A DNA stretch of 64,000 nt from Ixodes scapularis (GCF_016920785.2 NW_024609857.1:128829094-128893093); one strand, 5' to 3'. Counted from the first letter of the stretch, positions 61,401 through 61,974 are shown. Program-made: numbers and translations. The notes: generated by a model not told the origin, from the sequence alone.

Positions 61401-61974
61401 GTCAAAACGGGCAGCAGCTTGCGACGCCTAGCCAGTGCTTTTAATTGCGACAGTTAACCTCTAACTACGTTCTTCCCCGTGCCCCTGTTGTCCCGATTGG
61501 CCGGTCCGGGGGACATGACTGCAAAAGCAGGTTCGGACATTTGCGTTTTGAGTGCGACCGGCTGTGCCACGACCACTTGTGGCCGCTGACGACGCGACGG
61601 TTAACATAAGTAGGCCTCGAAACGTCCCCAATTAGGGCTTAGCTGGAAGTCCTTTTTAATTATCGTTCTCCCCCAAACAGACAGATTTCTGTCAAACGTT
61701 CACGTTCAAGCATTCAGTTCGAGGCAGAAACAAGGGCCGCTACTATGTTCCGGCGACGCCTCTTTCTGGGAAAGTGCAATATAGTCCCAACGACGGTGAT
61801 TAGCTACGGGCCCTCAAACGGCTGGGCAGGGAGAGACCGAGGCTCTTTCCCTGGTGCAGCAAAAGAAGCTGCTGCAGCTGGTAAATGGCTACCTGGTGGA
61901 CTCCAACATGTTTGTGCGTAGCCTGGTGCTGTCCCAGGAACACCTGTCCAGCTCCAGCGACAAGGAGACTAGGG
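7360..61974 (+). CDS. TRPC4AP: TRPC4AP (TRUSS) ortholog, gene span; 3' end outside window
   Basis: Eighteen candidate exons on the + strand, listed separately, encode a protein whose order and motifs follow vertebrate TRPC4AP: QLANFCKILAISLSDLD, VLKKETGSSTFRFW, FDLLGELVKFNV and YLVDSNMFVRSLVLS. TRPC4AP/TRUSS is an armadillo-like helical scaffold. In vertebrates it binds TNFR1 and TRPC channels and acts as a substrate receptor of the CUL4-DDB1 ubiquitin ligase. The exons add up to about 586 codons against ~797 in human, and the conserved C-terminal part is missing, so the gene runs off the right edge. Introns range from 56 bp (25311-25366) to over 14 kb. Splice phases agree at every junction from exon 4 to exon 18. 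The exon 3/4 junction and exon 1 are less certain. The introns are full of transposons, and those that can be oriented are antisense. Confidence 0.85.
7462..9804. other. Putative first intron; nothing firm
   Basis: No conserved exon recognised. A minus-strand open stretch at 8039-8281 (LPTANFQMLGGPGELGRKPS) has repeat-like character and may be a LINE fragment. Low-complexity T and C tracts lie at 8900-8940 and 9290-9330. Confidence 0.35.
9805..9939 (+). CDS. TRPC4AP: TRPC4AP exon 2
   Basis: A ttccag acceptor, 45 codons with no stop, then a gtgagt donor; phase 0 on both sides. The peptide begins AALVRSLERGAEQVTVAEQL and ends DLYREGLAILG. GC-rich third positions match the better-conserved exons downstream. 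Similarity to the vertebrate N-terminal region is modest, so it is assigned mainly by order, phase and composition. Confidence 0.65.
10655..10870 (-). repeat. Dispersed ~100-bp satellite-like unit, copy 1
   Basis: In minus orientation this contains the recurrent blocks cgggaacggataccgca, attcgcgtttcatggtgcga and aacatgcgggaaaccgct, shared with 11440-11700, 21495-21800 and 52010-52680. The open frames here are by-products of the repeat. Confidence 0.6.
11440..11710 (-). repeat. Dispersed ~100-bp satellite-like unit, copy 2
   Basis: At least two diverged units of the same family as 10655-10870, in the same minus orientation, with gcagattgcggat and cgcgtcgcatggtacgg blocks. Confidence 0.6.
11838..11970. 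repeat. Two adjacent hairpins of a dispersed foldback family
   Basis: The first is a long imperfect inverted repeat (11838-11925) with CCAGACAACTG/CAGTTGTCTGG at its core and ATCTATGAG-type outer arms. The second is a perfect 12-bp stem, GCCTTTCCACTC/GAGTGGAAAGGC (11935-11946 and 11959-11970). A related copy lies at 31865-32250. Confidence 0.6.
12000..12350. repeat. Minisatellite of 12/24-bp units
   Basis: Tandem imperfect units of gtcgtcctagac and gtcgtccttgag alternate to give an approximate 24-bp higher-order period, ending near 12345. The minus-strand frame gives an RLGRPQG-type peptide that merely reflects the repeat. Confidence 0.8.
12351..14140. other. Intron DNA, partial MITE end at 13274
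   Basis: taccgtaaaataccggggaagcgccc at 13274 is an end of the TACCGTAAAATACCG MITE family with no clear partner. No other element or exon is recognised. Confidence 0.4.
14141..14242 (+). CDS. TRPC4AP: TRPC4AP exon 3
   Basis: A gtcgcag acceptor, 34 codons, then a gtgggt donor. Only this frame is open and protein-like: the second contains a stop and the third gives an Ala/Arg-rich peptide. The end (GLIEALVRLDAVE) resembles the vertebrate segment GGVDLLVEIL. With the gtgggt donor the exon leaves in phase 0, but the next exon needs phase 1. A weaker donor (gtggcg at 14247) four bases on, or an unseen microexon, would restore the frame. Confidence 0.6.
14630..14831 (-). repeat. BEL element 3' LTR
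   Basis: 202 bp, the partner of 20837-21032, with the same TG...CA borders and an adjacent polypurine tract on its inner side. Confidence 0.85.
14954..15629 (-). pseudogene. BEL element integrase core and C-terminal domain
   Basis: 15156-15629 has GLPSTIYSDNALTFKRA (second Asp) and WKFIVERAAWWGGWWERMLR (Glu), then LNSRPLTYLHAD. 14954-15229 in another frame has RQRLMNNFWVRWKKECLLEL and VGDVVLLPD, the DUF5641-type C terminus. Together they give the DDE catalytic triad with one frameshift. Confidence 0.8.
15678..15875 (-). pseudogene. BEL element integrase, zinc-binding end and first catalytic Asp
   Basis: KKIIAECHICRRFQSKPA is the second half of the HHCC domain, and FQIVAIDFAGPMLVN carries the first Asp of DDE. 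Upstream the coding sequence is interrupted by the TTAA MITE at 15894-16537 and by a TGA. Confidence 0.8.
15890..16541. mobile_element. Palindromic MITE, TTAA target, inside BEL integrase
   Basis: 644 bp between TTAA duplicates (15890-15893, 16538-16541). The arms begin GGGGGGAGGCTGGTCTTTAA and stay near-perfectly complementary for well over 100 bp. No ORF. Removing it with one TTAA rejoins the BEL integrase frame. Confidence 0.88.
16881..17606 (-). pseudogene. BEL element RNase H-like region
   Basis: 241 aa starting within ...SPRIMAPRHLKN. ELHVFTDASPQAYGACAYLR is the RNase H first strand with its catalytic Asp. LWYWTDSMITLGWIKG, HHRPGGANPADALTRG and WWSGPEWL follow in the order typical of Pao elements. 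The protein continues in a shifted frame around 16750-16940. Confidence 0.8.
17646..18026 (-). pseudogene. BEL element RT thumb/connection
   Basis: 126 aa after another in-frame TGA. VTKVLGLVWDKTTDSFTFSS and ASARIFDPLGFLSPYVIRVK are typical of the BEL/Pao RT-connection region. It ends at a TGA followed directly in frame by the WCSELKES segment. Confidence 0.8.
18036..18566 (-). pseudogene. BEL element reverse transcriptase, fingers and palm
   Basis: Two abutting open pieces, 18375-18566 and 18036-18368, split by an in-frame TGA near 18371. Motifs: RVMFDASTHAPNTRSINDHL, ALTADIQKAFLQIEI (motif A), RVPFGTTASPFLLGAT and SFYTDDLL, the YxDD catalytic box. Confidence 0.85.
18645..19394 (-). pseudogene. 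BEL element protease/linker region (DUF1758-like)
   Basis: 249 aa overlapping the previous segment in another frame. It carries the linker typical of Pao polyproteins after the protease (ISLLIGADQIWRLLTGE, then SLGWTFQGPTG), ending near the RT start. A TAA separates it from the RT part. Confidence 0.65.
19309..19620 (-). pseudogene. BEL element zinc knuckle and protease start
   Basis: Begins with a CX2CX4HX4C knuckle (CFHCTKRGHRSKDC) and a second, imperfect Cys/His cluster (RCSGCRQRHVSSMC). It ends with IIDGGSQKTFIRGLG, where DGGS stands in the position of the aspartic protease active site (usually D[ST]G). The frame then shifts into the next segment near 19350. Confidence 0.7.
19629..20786 (-). 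CDS. BEL element Gag-like protein (DUF1759 type)
   Basis: A continuous 385-aa frame starting MDRLKTKRKVRRSQ. Residues ~115-230 carry the BEL/Pao Gag signature: LPTLQLLHHQKELTQWQPFW, then KFQYLRSLLIGPAA and GLQATAACYRDAIEIL. This domain is the capsid-like part of Pao polyproteins. A 14-bp perfect hairpin (19717-19753) lies within the coding sequence. The frame ends just before the zinc knuckles, so the polyprotein is broken here. Confidence 0.8.
   Translation of the reverse strand: MDRLKTKRKVRRSQNTKIINEITTMLQSTAVNASSLQNPRVRLVTSNEELRKVNEEIKPHISDVDLETDYITVAEYEDEVARTLSELRNKIAWLQATPTTPATGADGDRGHPSQATGVKLPTLQLLHHQKELTQWQPFWEQFDASIHQNTKLSDGEKFQYLRSLLIGPAASTVSGLQATAACYRDAIEILAEHLGDKQNIQREYLERLRNLPMVKSVRDVQGLRNVYDHVQTNIRGLHSLDVSSATYATMMVDILLSSLPTDIVVDYHRHKSYGTPLVVSTGREEGASTSGDGAVNVAASTTDAGEELAKLLRFLRMEIESRERSGPLEKRPASAPTIAPKTIQTVPLVRVANQRDRQLLLFLQPAVTVPAPILLTSHLMKRKED
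20837..21032 (-). repeat. BEL element 5' LTR
   Basis: 196 bp, starting TGTTGCGCTTTGAGGTGC and ending GTTTTTCAACA when read on the + strand. It differs from the other LTR by about ten substitutions and a 6-bp CGCTCG-type indel, so the insertion is older than the Gypsy copy at 32-37 kb. Confidence 0.85.
21167..21234 (+). CDS. TRPC4AP: TRPC4AP exon 4
   Basis: A tttttcag acceptor and gtgagt donor enclose 2 nt plus 22 codons (EDPRYLVLQSHCVVLLHRLCVD), matching the vertebrate segment DEMSKDCLSILYNTCVC. Entry phase 1, exit phase 0. It begins only 134 bp beyond the 5' LTR of the antisense BEL element, so the branch point and polypyrimidine tract sit in a very short stretch of non-LTR DNA. Confidence 0.8.
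21360..21800 (+). repeat. MITE-derived leader plus satellite-like units, copy 3
   Basis: A leader (aaaatgaagagataaacagtg ... ctatctttggggg) is followed by about three diverged ~100-bp units with gcagattgcggacac and cacgatgcgataaacgcgt blocks. The same leader and units occur at 51905-52680. It lies just upstream of TRPC4AP exon 5. Confidence 0.6.
21927..22080 (+). CDS. TRPC4AP: TRPC4AP exon 5
   Basis: A ccttgcag acceptor and gtgagc donor; 51 codons plus 1 nt. The peptide AAIARRLARSRELLDALLSL...LLLSRMAVLNLANL parallels the vertebrate segment GVTKRLAEKNDFVIFLFTLM...ILGVKKEMIRLDEVPNL, including leucine spacing typical of armadillo-like helices. Entry phase 0, exit phase 1. Confidence 0.85.
22427..22607. 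mobile_element. MITE of the TACCGTAAAATACCG family
   Basis: 181 bp. The left end is TACCATAAAATACCGGGGAA and the inverted right end is TACCGTAAAATATTGCAGAA, both continuing to GC(A/G)CCCA, with TA at both borders. It lies in the exon 5/6 intron. Related ends occur at 13274, 41519, 51912, 56342 and 60957. Confidence 0.75.
22804..22914 (+). CDS. TRPC4AP: TRPC4AP exon 6
   Basis: A ctcctctcag acceptor and gtaagt donor; 2 nt + 36 codons + 1 nt. The core DDIQLANFCKILAISLSDLD is nearly identical to vertebrate DQQQLANFCRILAVTISEMD, the clearest anchor for the gene assignment. Phase 1 on both sides. Confidence 0.9.
23030..23120. repeat. Cluster of tandem hairpins
   Basis: A perfect 17-bp stem with a 2-nt centre (23030-23046/23049-23065; arm GTTTCTTTTTTAGAGCT) is followed at once by CACCGCTC...GAGCGGTG and then a short GGGA...TCCC stem, ending at a TGACGTCA (23112). 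No ORF. Confidence 0.7.
23121..23390. repeat. CACGAGGG-type tandem repeat and purine/pyrimidine module
   Basis: 23121-23215 holds four diverged units around tcacgaatgacatcacgaggg. 23210-23310 is a ggaggagg...cctcctcc purine/pyrimidine foldback ending aattgtaaacgt. 23315-23380 duplicates ttttttctccattcggttagacatgtgtc. The middle module recurs at 50600-50725. Confidence 0.6.
23391..25247. other. Intron DNA, fragmentary TIR element at 23668
   Basis: taccgtatttacacaaatgtaggtcgacc at 23668 resembles the left end of the element at 55300. A + strand open stretch (24304-24528) ends in an acidic DDDG tail but shows no domain. Nothing else supported. Confidence 0.35.
25248..25310 (+). CDS. TRPC4AP: TRPC4AP exon 7
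   Basis: A tccgcag acceptor and gtgagt donor; 63 nt, phase 1 to phase 1. It encodes YAQCKEKKRKDFTCVRDMNQ, matching the vertebrate AQQKKSLSLGPSAAEINQ region. The following intron is only 56 bp, the shortest in the gene. Confidence 0.85.
25367..25429 (+). CDS. TRPC4AP: TRPC4AP exon 8
   Basis: A gtgcgcag acceptor and gtgagg donor; 63 nt, phase 1 to phase 1. It encodes VILSVPGILERLVHIACAKP, corresponding to vertebrate ALLSIPGFVERLCKLATRK. Its donor lies 10 bp before a poly-G run and 41 bp before a 310-bp CGGGA microsatellite. Confidence 0.88.
25441..25780. repeat. CGGGA pentanucleotide microsatellite, 62 perfect copies
   Basis: A poly-G run and a (CGG)n run lead into 62 uninterrupted CGGGA units (25471-25780). 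The long open frames on both strands (PVPSR and DGTGR repeats) are artefacts of a 5-bp unit with no stop codon. It lies in the TRPC4AP intron after exon 8. Confidence 0.97.
26031..26111. repeat. 29-bp stem hairpin
   Basis: The arms 26031-26059 and 26083-26111 (gagcaccagcgtactgtgga... / ...ccacaatgcactggtgctc) pair over 29 bp with three transition differences, around a 23-nt loop. A related sequence (ggtgctcggtgagaagcgc) recurs near 53190. It is the size of a miRNA precursor but could equally be a small foldback element. Confidence 0.6.
26523..26683. mobile_element. Small Tc1/mariner-type MITE
   Basis: About 160 bp with TA at both borders. The left end is CAGTCAAATCTCGTTTATTT and the inverted right end is CAATTGAATCTCATTAATTC. 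It ends 239 bp before exon 9. Confidence 0.65.
26923..27039 (+). CDS. TRPC4AP: TRPC4AP exon 9
   Basis: A cgtccgcag acceptor and gtgagc donor; 117 nt, phase 1 to phase 1. The motif GEMNHWMQWIERQVSACVQG aligns with vertebrate LEEWYTWLDNALVLDAL, and a Pro/Arg-rich tail replaces the more variable vertebrate loop. Confidence 0.82.
27320..27416 (+). repeat. Possible tRNA-derived SINE
   Basis: An A-box-like TGGTGGAGTCGG (27330) and a B-box-like GGTTCAAAC (27373) lie about 43 bp apart and are followed by a T-rich tail. No cloverleaf is convincing. Confidence 0.3.
27417..29144. other. Intron DNA, AT-rich then GC-rich patch
   Basis: 27700-28500 is AT-rich with no gene. 28600-28880 is GC-rich with CCAATGAG (28788), CACGTG (28772) and other CCAAT boxes, promoter-like, and an open frame on the + strand without a recognisable domain. 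Confidence 0.35.
29153..30324. mobile_element. hAT-like non-autonomous element, perfect 8-bp TSD
   Basis: The ends CAGTCTTGGGCA and CAGTCATGGGCA (inverted) match at 11 of 12 bases. The element is flanked by identical CCTAGAGG octamers (29145-29152, 30325-30332). Many GTTAC/GTAAC subterminal repeats lie within 150 bp of each end. No transposase frame is visible. It lies in the exon 9/10 intron. Confidence 0.88.
31014..31227 (+). CDS. TRPC4AP: TRPC4AP exon 10
   Basis: A cctcccgcag acceptor; 214 nt (2 + 70 codons + 2); donor gtgcgt after AATGC, phase 2. The peptide FRAEAVYILGLLLAGKRRRE...LRLIPRLSDLFDHFVW matches vertebrate LEVLYVLCVLLMGRQRNQVHRMIAEFKLIPGLNNLFDKLIW. This is the largest exon in the window and very GC-rich. 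The phase-2 exit is confirmed by exon 11. Confidence 0.88.
31865..32250. repeat. Foldback element, relative of 11838-11970
   Basis: Includes gcctttccaccctgg (31872) and a long imperfect stem at about 32148-32236 with ATCTATGTGCGACGG/CCGTCGCTTATAGAT arms around TTGTCTGG. The outer CTTTCCA blocks are shared with the 11.9-kb copy. Confidence 0.55.
32328..32446 (-). repeat. Gypsy 3' LTR (119 bp)
   Basis: Partner of 37614-37732, preceded by GATTC. The single difference is ggctctcg against gactctcg. Confidence 0.9.
32554..33021 (-). pseudogene. Gypsy integrase C terminus
   Basis: 155 aa with KSGDVVRMRGKGGWFEKARV and YTVQTERNRIYRRNRRHLLK, the post-integrase beta-rich region, then a Pro/Ser/Gln-rich tail. 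It ends about 110 bp before the 3' LTR. Confidence 0.8.
33067..34365 (-). CDS. Gypsy RNase H and integrase
   Basis: 432 aa open. RNase H: LSADASTDGLGAALLQ ... EKEALGLVFGCERFHHLTYG ... TDHSPLVAL. The integrase zinc domain is HQGHLGVNKC...CATCKKF, and the catalytic residues are RVGIDLFAYGG, VCSDNGPQFSS and NGLAEKGVQIAKRILKK (D, D, E). The reading frame upstream of the Met is cut by the TA element. It ends with a TAG TAG pair at about 33066. Confidence 0.92.
   Translation of the reverse strand: MLTSAPVLALFDPSRPTKLSADASTDGLGAALLQLYDKSWHPVAYASRSLSDSESRYSQIEKEALGLVFGCERFHHLTYGRHILLETDHSPLVALSKKRLGDVPPRLQRFFLRLMRYDFTLQFLPGRKLVLADALSRAGQHSPHHKQGLEDVEVHAVGMLAALVSETTQDRLRTETQRDPELQHVLHCLENGYPLQGNFRSLDPELSVVNGIILKGTKVVIPLSLRRVMLARVHQGHLGVNKCKERGRQLMFWPKMAQDIHTFVAECATCKKFAYQQPREPLMMREPPPYAWYRVGIDLFAYGGYSYLVAFDAYSNYPEVERLQDTCSQTIIHTLSGWFARHGTPIEVCSDNGPQFSSSEFKRFSRVYDFHHVTSSPHFPQSNGLAEKGVQIAKRILKKCDDAGDDFFLGLLNYRCSPLIGGQSPGELLYGP
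34372..35483. mobile_element. Tc1/mariner-type non-autonomous element in Gypsy pol
   Basis: About 1.1 kb between TA dinucleotides (34372-34373, 35482-35483). The ends CAGTGTAGACCGCATATAAC and inverted CAGTATAGACCACTTACAAC match at 15 of 20. Removing it with one TA restores the Gypsy frame exactly across the RT/RNase H junction. No transposase is seen. The interior contains an ATTGG box (35099). Confidence 0.85.
35458..36183 (-). pseudogene. Gypsy reverse transcriptase
   Basis: Continues in frame after the TGA: VKKKNGSLRVCMDPRRINE, FSKLDARAGFHQIPL (catalytic Asp), LPFELASAPEVFQRAM and VYIDDVLVWG (YxDD), followed by the thumb and connection. The last six codons come from the inserted TA element. 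Confidence 0.92.
36199..37575 (-). CDS. Gypsy Gag-protease and start of RT
   Basis: 458 aa. Residues ~1-190 are Gag (FSGNVADNWKRFLQRVELFL, then FERHVFRKTIQIEGQSFENF). A zinc-knuckle region with two CX2C pairs lies around residues 208-240 (CRKCNQFHAPRRCPAF; the second has Tyr where Cys is expected). The protease active site is KVDTGSQVNLL (D-T-G), followed by ALLGLPTCEELGLV. The frame ends within RT at RMKEPSD, where a TGA replaces the conserved Trp of the PSxWVSP motif. Confidence 0.88.
   Translation of the reverse strand: MKSNMEMLKPPEGLSFSGNVADNWKRFLQRVELFLEATGSDPEVRTDRQKIAILLHVAGPEAVDVFNTFTLTEEQRESFEAVVHKFQDYCAPKASETFERHVFRKTIQIEGQSFENFLRDVKLKVRSCNFGDLTDSLVRDQIVDGVRDHKLREHLLREDDLTLEKATRICKAAENSSQQARMWMDQHPTPVEQVDAMQKSEKSVSRLRCRKCNQFHAPRRCPAFGKKCNLYGKKHHFAICCDAKPQDEQSSRRVEEVEIPSEDNFEILQVGESRKIAEKDWLIKVMIENVPLQFKVDTGSQVNLLLLSLFRSANSRQHLIPSLAEFQSYNGSAIGHLGKASLMLKFQGKVVSAEFFVVKKNRRALLGLPTCEELGLVNRVQEIATITNTQSQVQREFPALFEGSGKIQRPYSISFKEGTVPVVQPTRRVPQALMEPLKQELNRMEQAGIITRMKEPSD
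37614..37732 (-). repeat. Gypsy 5' LTR (119 bp)
   Basis: Starts TGTATTGATTGTGAG and ends CAACACCGATACA on the + strand, with GATTC beyond. Very short for an LTR. Identical to the partner at 118 of 119 positions. Confidence 0.9.
39089..39926. other. Intron DNA before exon 11
   Basis: 39520-39900 is CpG-rich and open in several frames, with no domain or splice-supported exon. Nothing supported beyond this. Confidence 0.35.
39927..39975 (+). CDS. TRPC4AP: TRPC4AP exon 11 (49 nt)
   Basis: A small exon between cgttgcag and gtgagt that encodes GRGRMPGHNVNCECSP, matching the vertebrate motif GHNQNCDCSP. Its entry phase 2 and exit phase 0 fit the neighbouring exons exactly. It follows the 8.7-kb intron that contains the nested Gypsy stack. 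Confidence 0.85.
41030..41160. repeat. Partial TA-type MITE (GGTTATAACGAA family)
   Basis: Repeated cattataaccgacttcgg blocks on both strands, ending ggtctcgacagta, the right end seen in the complete copy at 62420-62586. The left end is missing or diverged. Confidence 0.55.
41258..41292. repeat. Perfect 15-bp hairpin
   Basis: Arms AGAAGTTTTGTGAGC (41258-41272) and its exact complement (41278-41292) around a 5-nt loop. No poly-T follows on the + strand, so there is no pol III terminator. Confidence 0.7.
41519..41701. mobile_element. MITE of the TACCGTAAAATACCG family
   Basis: 183 bp with TA borders. The left end is TACCGTAGAATTCCGCGCAT and the inverted right end is TACCGTAAAATACCGGGCAA, both then reaching GCACCCA. 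Confidence 0.78.
41702..43241. other. Intron DNA before exon 12
   Basis: A + strand 94-aa open stretch (42600-42884) beginning MKSEAEEAEKLEIALANTLA is unrecognised. No repeats with defined ends were found. Confidence 0.3.
43242..43300 (+). CDS. TRPC4AP: TRPC4AP exon 12
   Basis: A gccttgcag acceptor and gtgagt donor; 59 nt, phase 0 to 2. It encodes EVALKIQVLRLVHSFCEHA, nearly the same as vertebrate DITLKIQFLRLLQSFSDHH. Confidence 0.88.
43845..43897 (+). CDS. TRPC4AP: TRPC4AP exon 13
   Basis: A tttctcccag acceptor and gtaagt donor; 53 nt, phase 2 to 1. It encodes YKHVMLSWSEYSELKRN, corresponding to vertebrate NKYLLLNNQELNELSAI. Confidence 0.85.
44891..45507 (-). pseudogene. I-like LINE, second half of RNase H and C-terminal zinc motif
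   Basis: The frame 44905-45507 begins VEWVPGHAGTAGNKANH, the VPGHxGxxGNxxAD end of RNase H with the final Asp changed to His. In a shifted frame (44891-45328), CVYCHDADATSDDYHLLWEC is the CxxC...HLLxxC terminal motif typical of these LINEs. Frameshifted and 3'-truncated near a poly-G run (44862-44873). Confidence 0.75.
45508..46410 (-). pseudogene. I-like LINE, RT tail and first half of RNase H
   Basis: The long frame 45508-46116 follows RT-tail-like sequence (46116-46410, broken). LRIFTDSTATVRACR has the DS motif of the RNase H domain found in I-clade LINEs, followed by an Ala-rich helix. It stops at 45508, but the domain continues in the next segment. The upstream junction at ~46410 abuts the CR1/L2-like LINE. 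Confidence 0.65.
46415..47190 (-). pseudogene. LINE reverse transcriptase, N-terminal part
   Basis: LLNNLRQFWKVINPPSS and TTAGIDNINAKFLKN (46864-47190), then IPLHKGGDKHNPLNFCPISL ... FFNSAQHGSRRFYSCETQLL (46575-46814), then CIFLDFSKAFDKVPHALLLH (about 46490-46560) with the motif A Asp. Frameshifts and a TAG near 46575 break it. The catalytic FxDD region is absent. Confidence 0.82.
47189..47912. mobile_element. TTAA-target MITE inside LINE RT
   Basis: 716 bp between TTAA copies (47189-47192, 47909-47912). The ends are GGGGGGACACTACCC and inverted GGGGAGACACCCCC. AT-rich, no ORF. Its removal with one TTAA gives a continuous LINE frame. The GGGGGGA start is shared with the MITE at 15894-16537. 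Confidence 0.8.
47972..48358 (-). pseudogene. LINE endonuclease end and linker
   Basis: MPGLSDHSLLHFLLNI carries the SDH motif that closes the APE fold (expected xLSDHxxL). The rest is the endonuclease-RT linker with PWYSVTMKKLSNKKKRLFRT. Confidence 0.8.
48397..48896 (-). pseudogene. LINE APE-type endonuclease
   Basis: Two overlapping frames: 48636-48896 (LSETCLSSKIRNCEILHCQR ... KGGGVLVAV ... YILGVCYRPP) and 48397-48672 (PNAPILLLGDFNYPSIIWSD, the GDFN catalytic motif, then QTVTKPTRTTSTTAAVLDLI). A frameshift near 48660 separates them. Confidence 0.82.
49265..50227 (-). CDS. LINE ORF1 protein with 2A-like motif, coiled coil and RRM-like domain
   Basis: 320 aa. Residues ~55-116 are strongly hydrophobic. 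Residues 117-125 read GDIETNPGP, preceded by a Leu run, as in 2A peptides, which cause ribosomes to skip the Gly-Pro bond. Residues ~127-200 form a Leu/Glu-rich coiled coil (KVYEIVLTLQTGQTDILQEV...). Residues ~218-318 (SNLLYFGFPDKDEETWAQ ... KCCPIIVKMFSYKDRETILS) resemble the RRM/C-terminal domain of LINE ORF1 nucleic-acid chaperones. The frame is complete to SVRQKL, where a stop may be premature. Met52 is an alternative start that would give a 72-residue leader. Confidence 0.82.
   Translation of the reverse strand: MEPRPRHVGQHVTPTVQFSFERNQLPSRATSTSAPQGRKAAASLNFVSGIRMPKFFVVSLQGSKFKYFEFKSNFLCLFVLPGPKACFTLYLEFLELFSVVAAYVESVGFGLLLLLGGDIETNPGPMTKAQEELLNKVYEIVLTLQTGQTDILQEVKDLKAKLHSTEKSLSNLTACVNQLESDISTVKSVSVNSDVGLSPQIAAAAIEISELRARCDDAESRACRSNLLYFGFPDKDEETWAQPEKTVVDECLEKLGVVLAPPCIERVHRLGIYSQQKCCPIIVKMFSYKDRETILSKAYKFKGTSFTVSEDFIPSVRQKL
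49853..49879 (-). other. 2A-like ribosome-skipping motif GDIETNPGP
   Basis: Codons 117-125 of ORF1 match the consensus D(V/I)ExNPGP at every position. Skipping would fall between Gly124 and Pro125, releasing the hydrophobic leader from the coiled-coil/RRM protein that continues PMTKAQEELL. 2A-like motifs are documented in ORF1 of some CR1/L2-type LINEs. The presence here is read directly from the sequence. Confidence 0.9.
50465..50590 (+). repeat. 27-bp minisatellite, about four units
   Basis: Units of the type gggaaactgaacccgctaaatttagca. Being a multiple of three, they give an open GKLNPLNLA-type repeat that is probably meaningless. Confidence 0.75.
50600..50725. repeat. Purine/pyrimidine foldback module, second copy
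   Basis: ggaggaggggagggggaggag ... ctcctcctccttaagagctgcgctct ... aattgtaaacgttt, closely parallel to 23210-23310. Confidence 0.6.
51258..51285 (+). CDS. TRPC4AP: Candidate TRPC4AP exon 14, 28-nt microexon with GC donor
   Basis: 28 nt between cgttgcag and an AG|gcaagt donor, the consensus for a GC-AG intron. Entry phase 1 and exit phase 2 are exactly what exons 13 and 15 require, whereas joining 13 directly to 15 gives a stop. It adds about nine residues (AARSVESP plus split codons), close to the poorly conserved spacer before DRSL in vertebrates. The following intron is only 77 bp. It is supported by phase and splice signals rather than conservation. Confidence 0.6.
51363..51455 (+). CDS. 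TRPC4AP: TRPC4AP exon 15
   Basis: A cttggcgcag acceptor and gttggc donor; 93 nt, phase 2 to 2. It encodes LDRSLMCTGSKGLLTKIVEV followed by LKKETGSSTF, matching vertebrate TDRSLVCDGKRGLLTRLLQVMKKEPAESSF. The gttggc donor is weaker than the others. Confidence 0.88.
51905..52690 (+). repeat. MITE-derived leader plus satellite-like units, copy 4
   Basis: Starts taccgtaaagttccgaaaga...cacccaccc like the TACCGTAAAATACCG MITEs. A leader shared with 21360 follows, then about six diverged units spaced 90-155 bp apart (gatactgcag at 52060 and 52151, then tgccgcaa 52241, taccgcag 52397, atactgcag 52517). The open frames here are by-products. Confidence 0.62.
52692..52727. repeat. 16-bp hairpin with one G-T pair
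   Basis: Arms ATTCCCGTCGGACGTC (52692-52707) and GACGTCCGATGGGAAT (52712-52727) pair at 15 of 16 positions plus a wobble, with a 4-nt loop, directly after the satellite-like array. Confidence 0.65.
53393..54440. repeat. GGCCCG-rich repeat and large inverted repeat
   Basis: 53393-53497 is an irregular array of cccgacccggccc-type blocks. The stretches around 53645-53700 (gtgacggttgctgcctgggc...gttcggg) and 54235-54305 (cccgaacgcccgggcccagc...gcaaccgtcgctc) are inverted copies, suggesting a ~0.8-1 kb foldback element. The ORFs inside have no recognisable domain. Confidence 0.45.
54505..55110. mobile_element. Foldback element with ~130-bp imperfect inverted repeats
   Basis: The left arm (54515-54640: aaacagcttagatggaaaaagg ... 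ctatacgaatttgtagttgg) and the right arm (54985-55105) are inverted copies over about 130 bp. They enclose a GC-rich core of GCCGCC repeats. No target duplication was identified. Confidence 0.7.
55300..56170. mobile_element. TA-type element, TACC(T/A)TATTTA ends
   Basis: Left end TACCTTATTTACCCGAAAAT and inverted right end TACCATATTTATTCAAATAT, with inner GGTTGACC/GGTCGACC repeats. 871 bp. A minus-strand open stretch (55510-55965) shows no recognisable domain. A related left end is at 23668. Confidence 0.6.
56539..56717. mobile_element. Tc1/mariner-type MITE
   Basis: 179 bp including TA borders. The left end CAGTTGAACCTCGATTTAAC and inverted right end CGGTTGAACCTCGATTTAAC match at 19 of 20. 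Confidence 0.85.
57054..58221 (-). mobile_element. Tigger/pogo-like element, internally deleted
   Basis: TA borders. Left end CAGTAAGACCTCGTTAATTT and inverted right end CAGCAAAGCCTCGTTTAATT. It contains a CENP-B/pogo-type helix-turn-helix remnant on the minus strand. At 1.17 kb, the DDE part is deleted. It lies 99 bp upstream of TRPC4AP exon 16. Confidence 0.75.
57280..57630 (-). pseudogene. Tigger/pogo transposase DNA-binding remnant
   Basis: Residues ~33-95 (KNLATKVEILRALKDGVSRH ... TTLATYVKNEAEIL ... KRKRLRKVARPKLEEALLRW) follow the CENP-B N-terminal HTH and the start of the second HTH of Tigger transposases. It runs out after ARDAQL with no catalytic domain. Confidence 0.65.
58320..58410 (+). 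CDS. TRPC4AP: TRPC4AP exon 16
   Basis: A gcgtcgcag acceptor and gtcggt donor; 91 nt, phase 2 to 0. It encodes FWLSRAIESYLRGCTSSADQ then DFLLSRGLLQ, matching vertebrate FWQARAVESFLRGTTSYADQMFLLKRGLLE. It starts 99 bp after a decayed Tigger element. Confidence 0.9.
58947..59087 (+). CDS. TRPC4AP: TRPC4AP exon 17
   Basis: A cccgtcgcag acceptor and gtgggc donor; 47 codons, phase 0 to 0. The core VLQSSFDLLGELVKFNVRAF is nearly identical to vertebrate VLQSYFDLLGELMKFNVDAF, and it ends STEAK as vertebrates end NTDAK. Confidence 0.92.
59207..60552. mobile_element. TTAA-target element, 1.3 kb
   Basis: TTAA at 59207-59210 and 60549-60552. Left end AGGGACAATGAAGACAATTT and inverted right end AGGGACAATGAAGACGATTT differ at one of 20 (both preceded by A from TTAAA). 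The GC-rich interior has an ATTGG box (59456) and a TGACGTCA (60345). No transposase. It lies in the exon 17/18 intron. Confidence 0.85.
60553..61178. other. Intron DNA with a MITE end at 60957
   Basis: taccgtaaaatcccgagaggtgcccc at 60957 is another unpaired end of the TACCGTAAAATACCG family. 60560-60850 is GC-rich with no recognisable ORF. Confidence 0.4.
61179..61260. repeat. Two perfect hairpins in tandem
   Basis: Hairpin 1: GAGACAACAAAT (61179-61190) with its complement at 61204-61215. Hairpin 2: GTAGGCCACCTAAAA (61219-61233) with its complement at 61246-61260, a perfect 15-bp stem. The loops share cacattt-type sequence and only three bases separate the two. Confidence 0.8.
61860..61974 (+). 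CDS. TRPC4AP: TRPC4AP exon 18, last exon seen
   Basis: A ctggtgcag acceptor and gtgagc donor; 38 codons + 1 nt, phase 0 to 1. It encodes QKKLLQLVNGYLVDSNMFVR then SLVLSQEHLSSSSDKETR. The 11 residues before LVDSN equal the vertebrate spacing. The next conserved segment (vertebrate KVAEVLSECRLLAYI) was not found before the window ends. Confidence 0.9.
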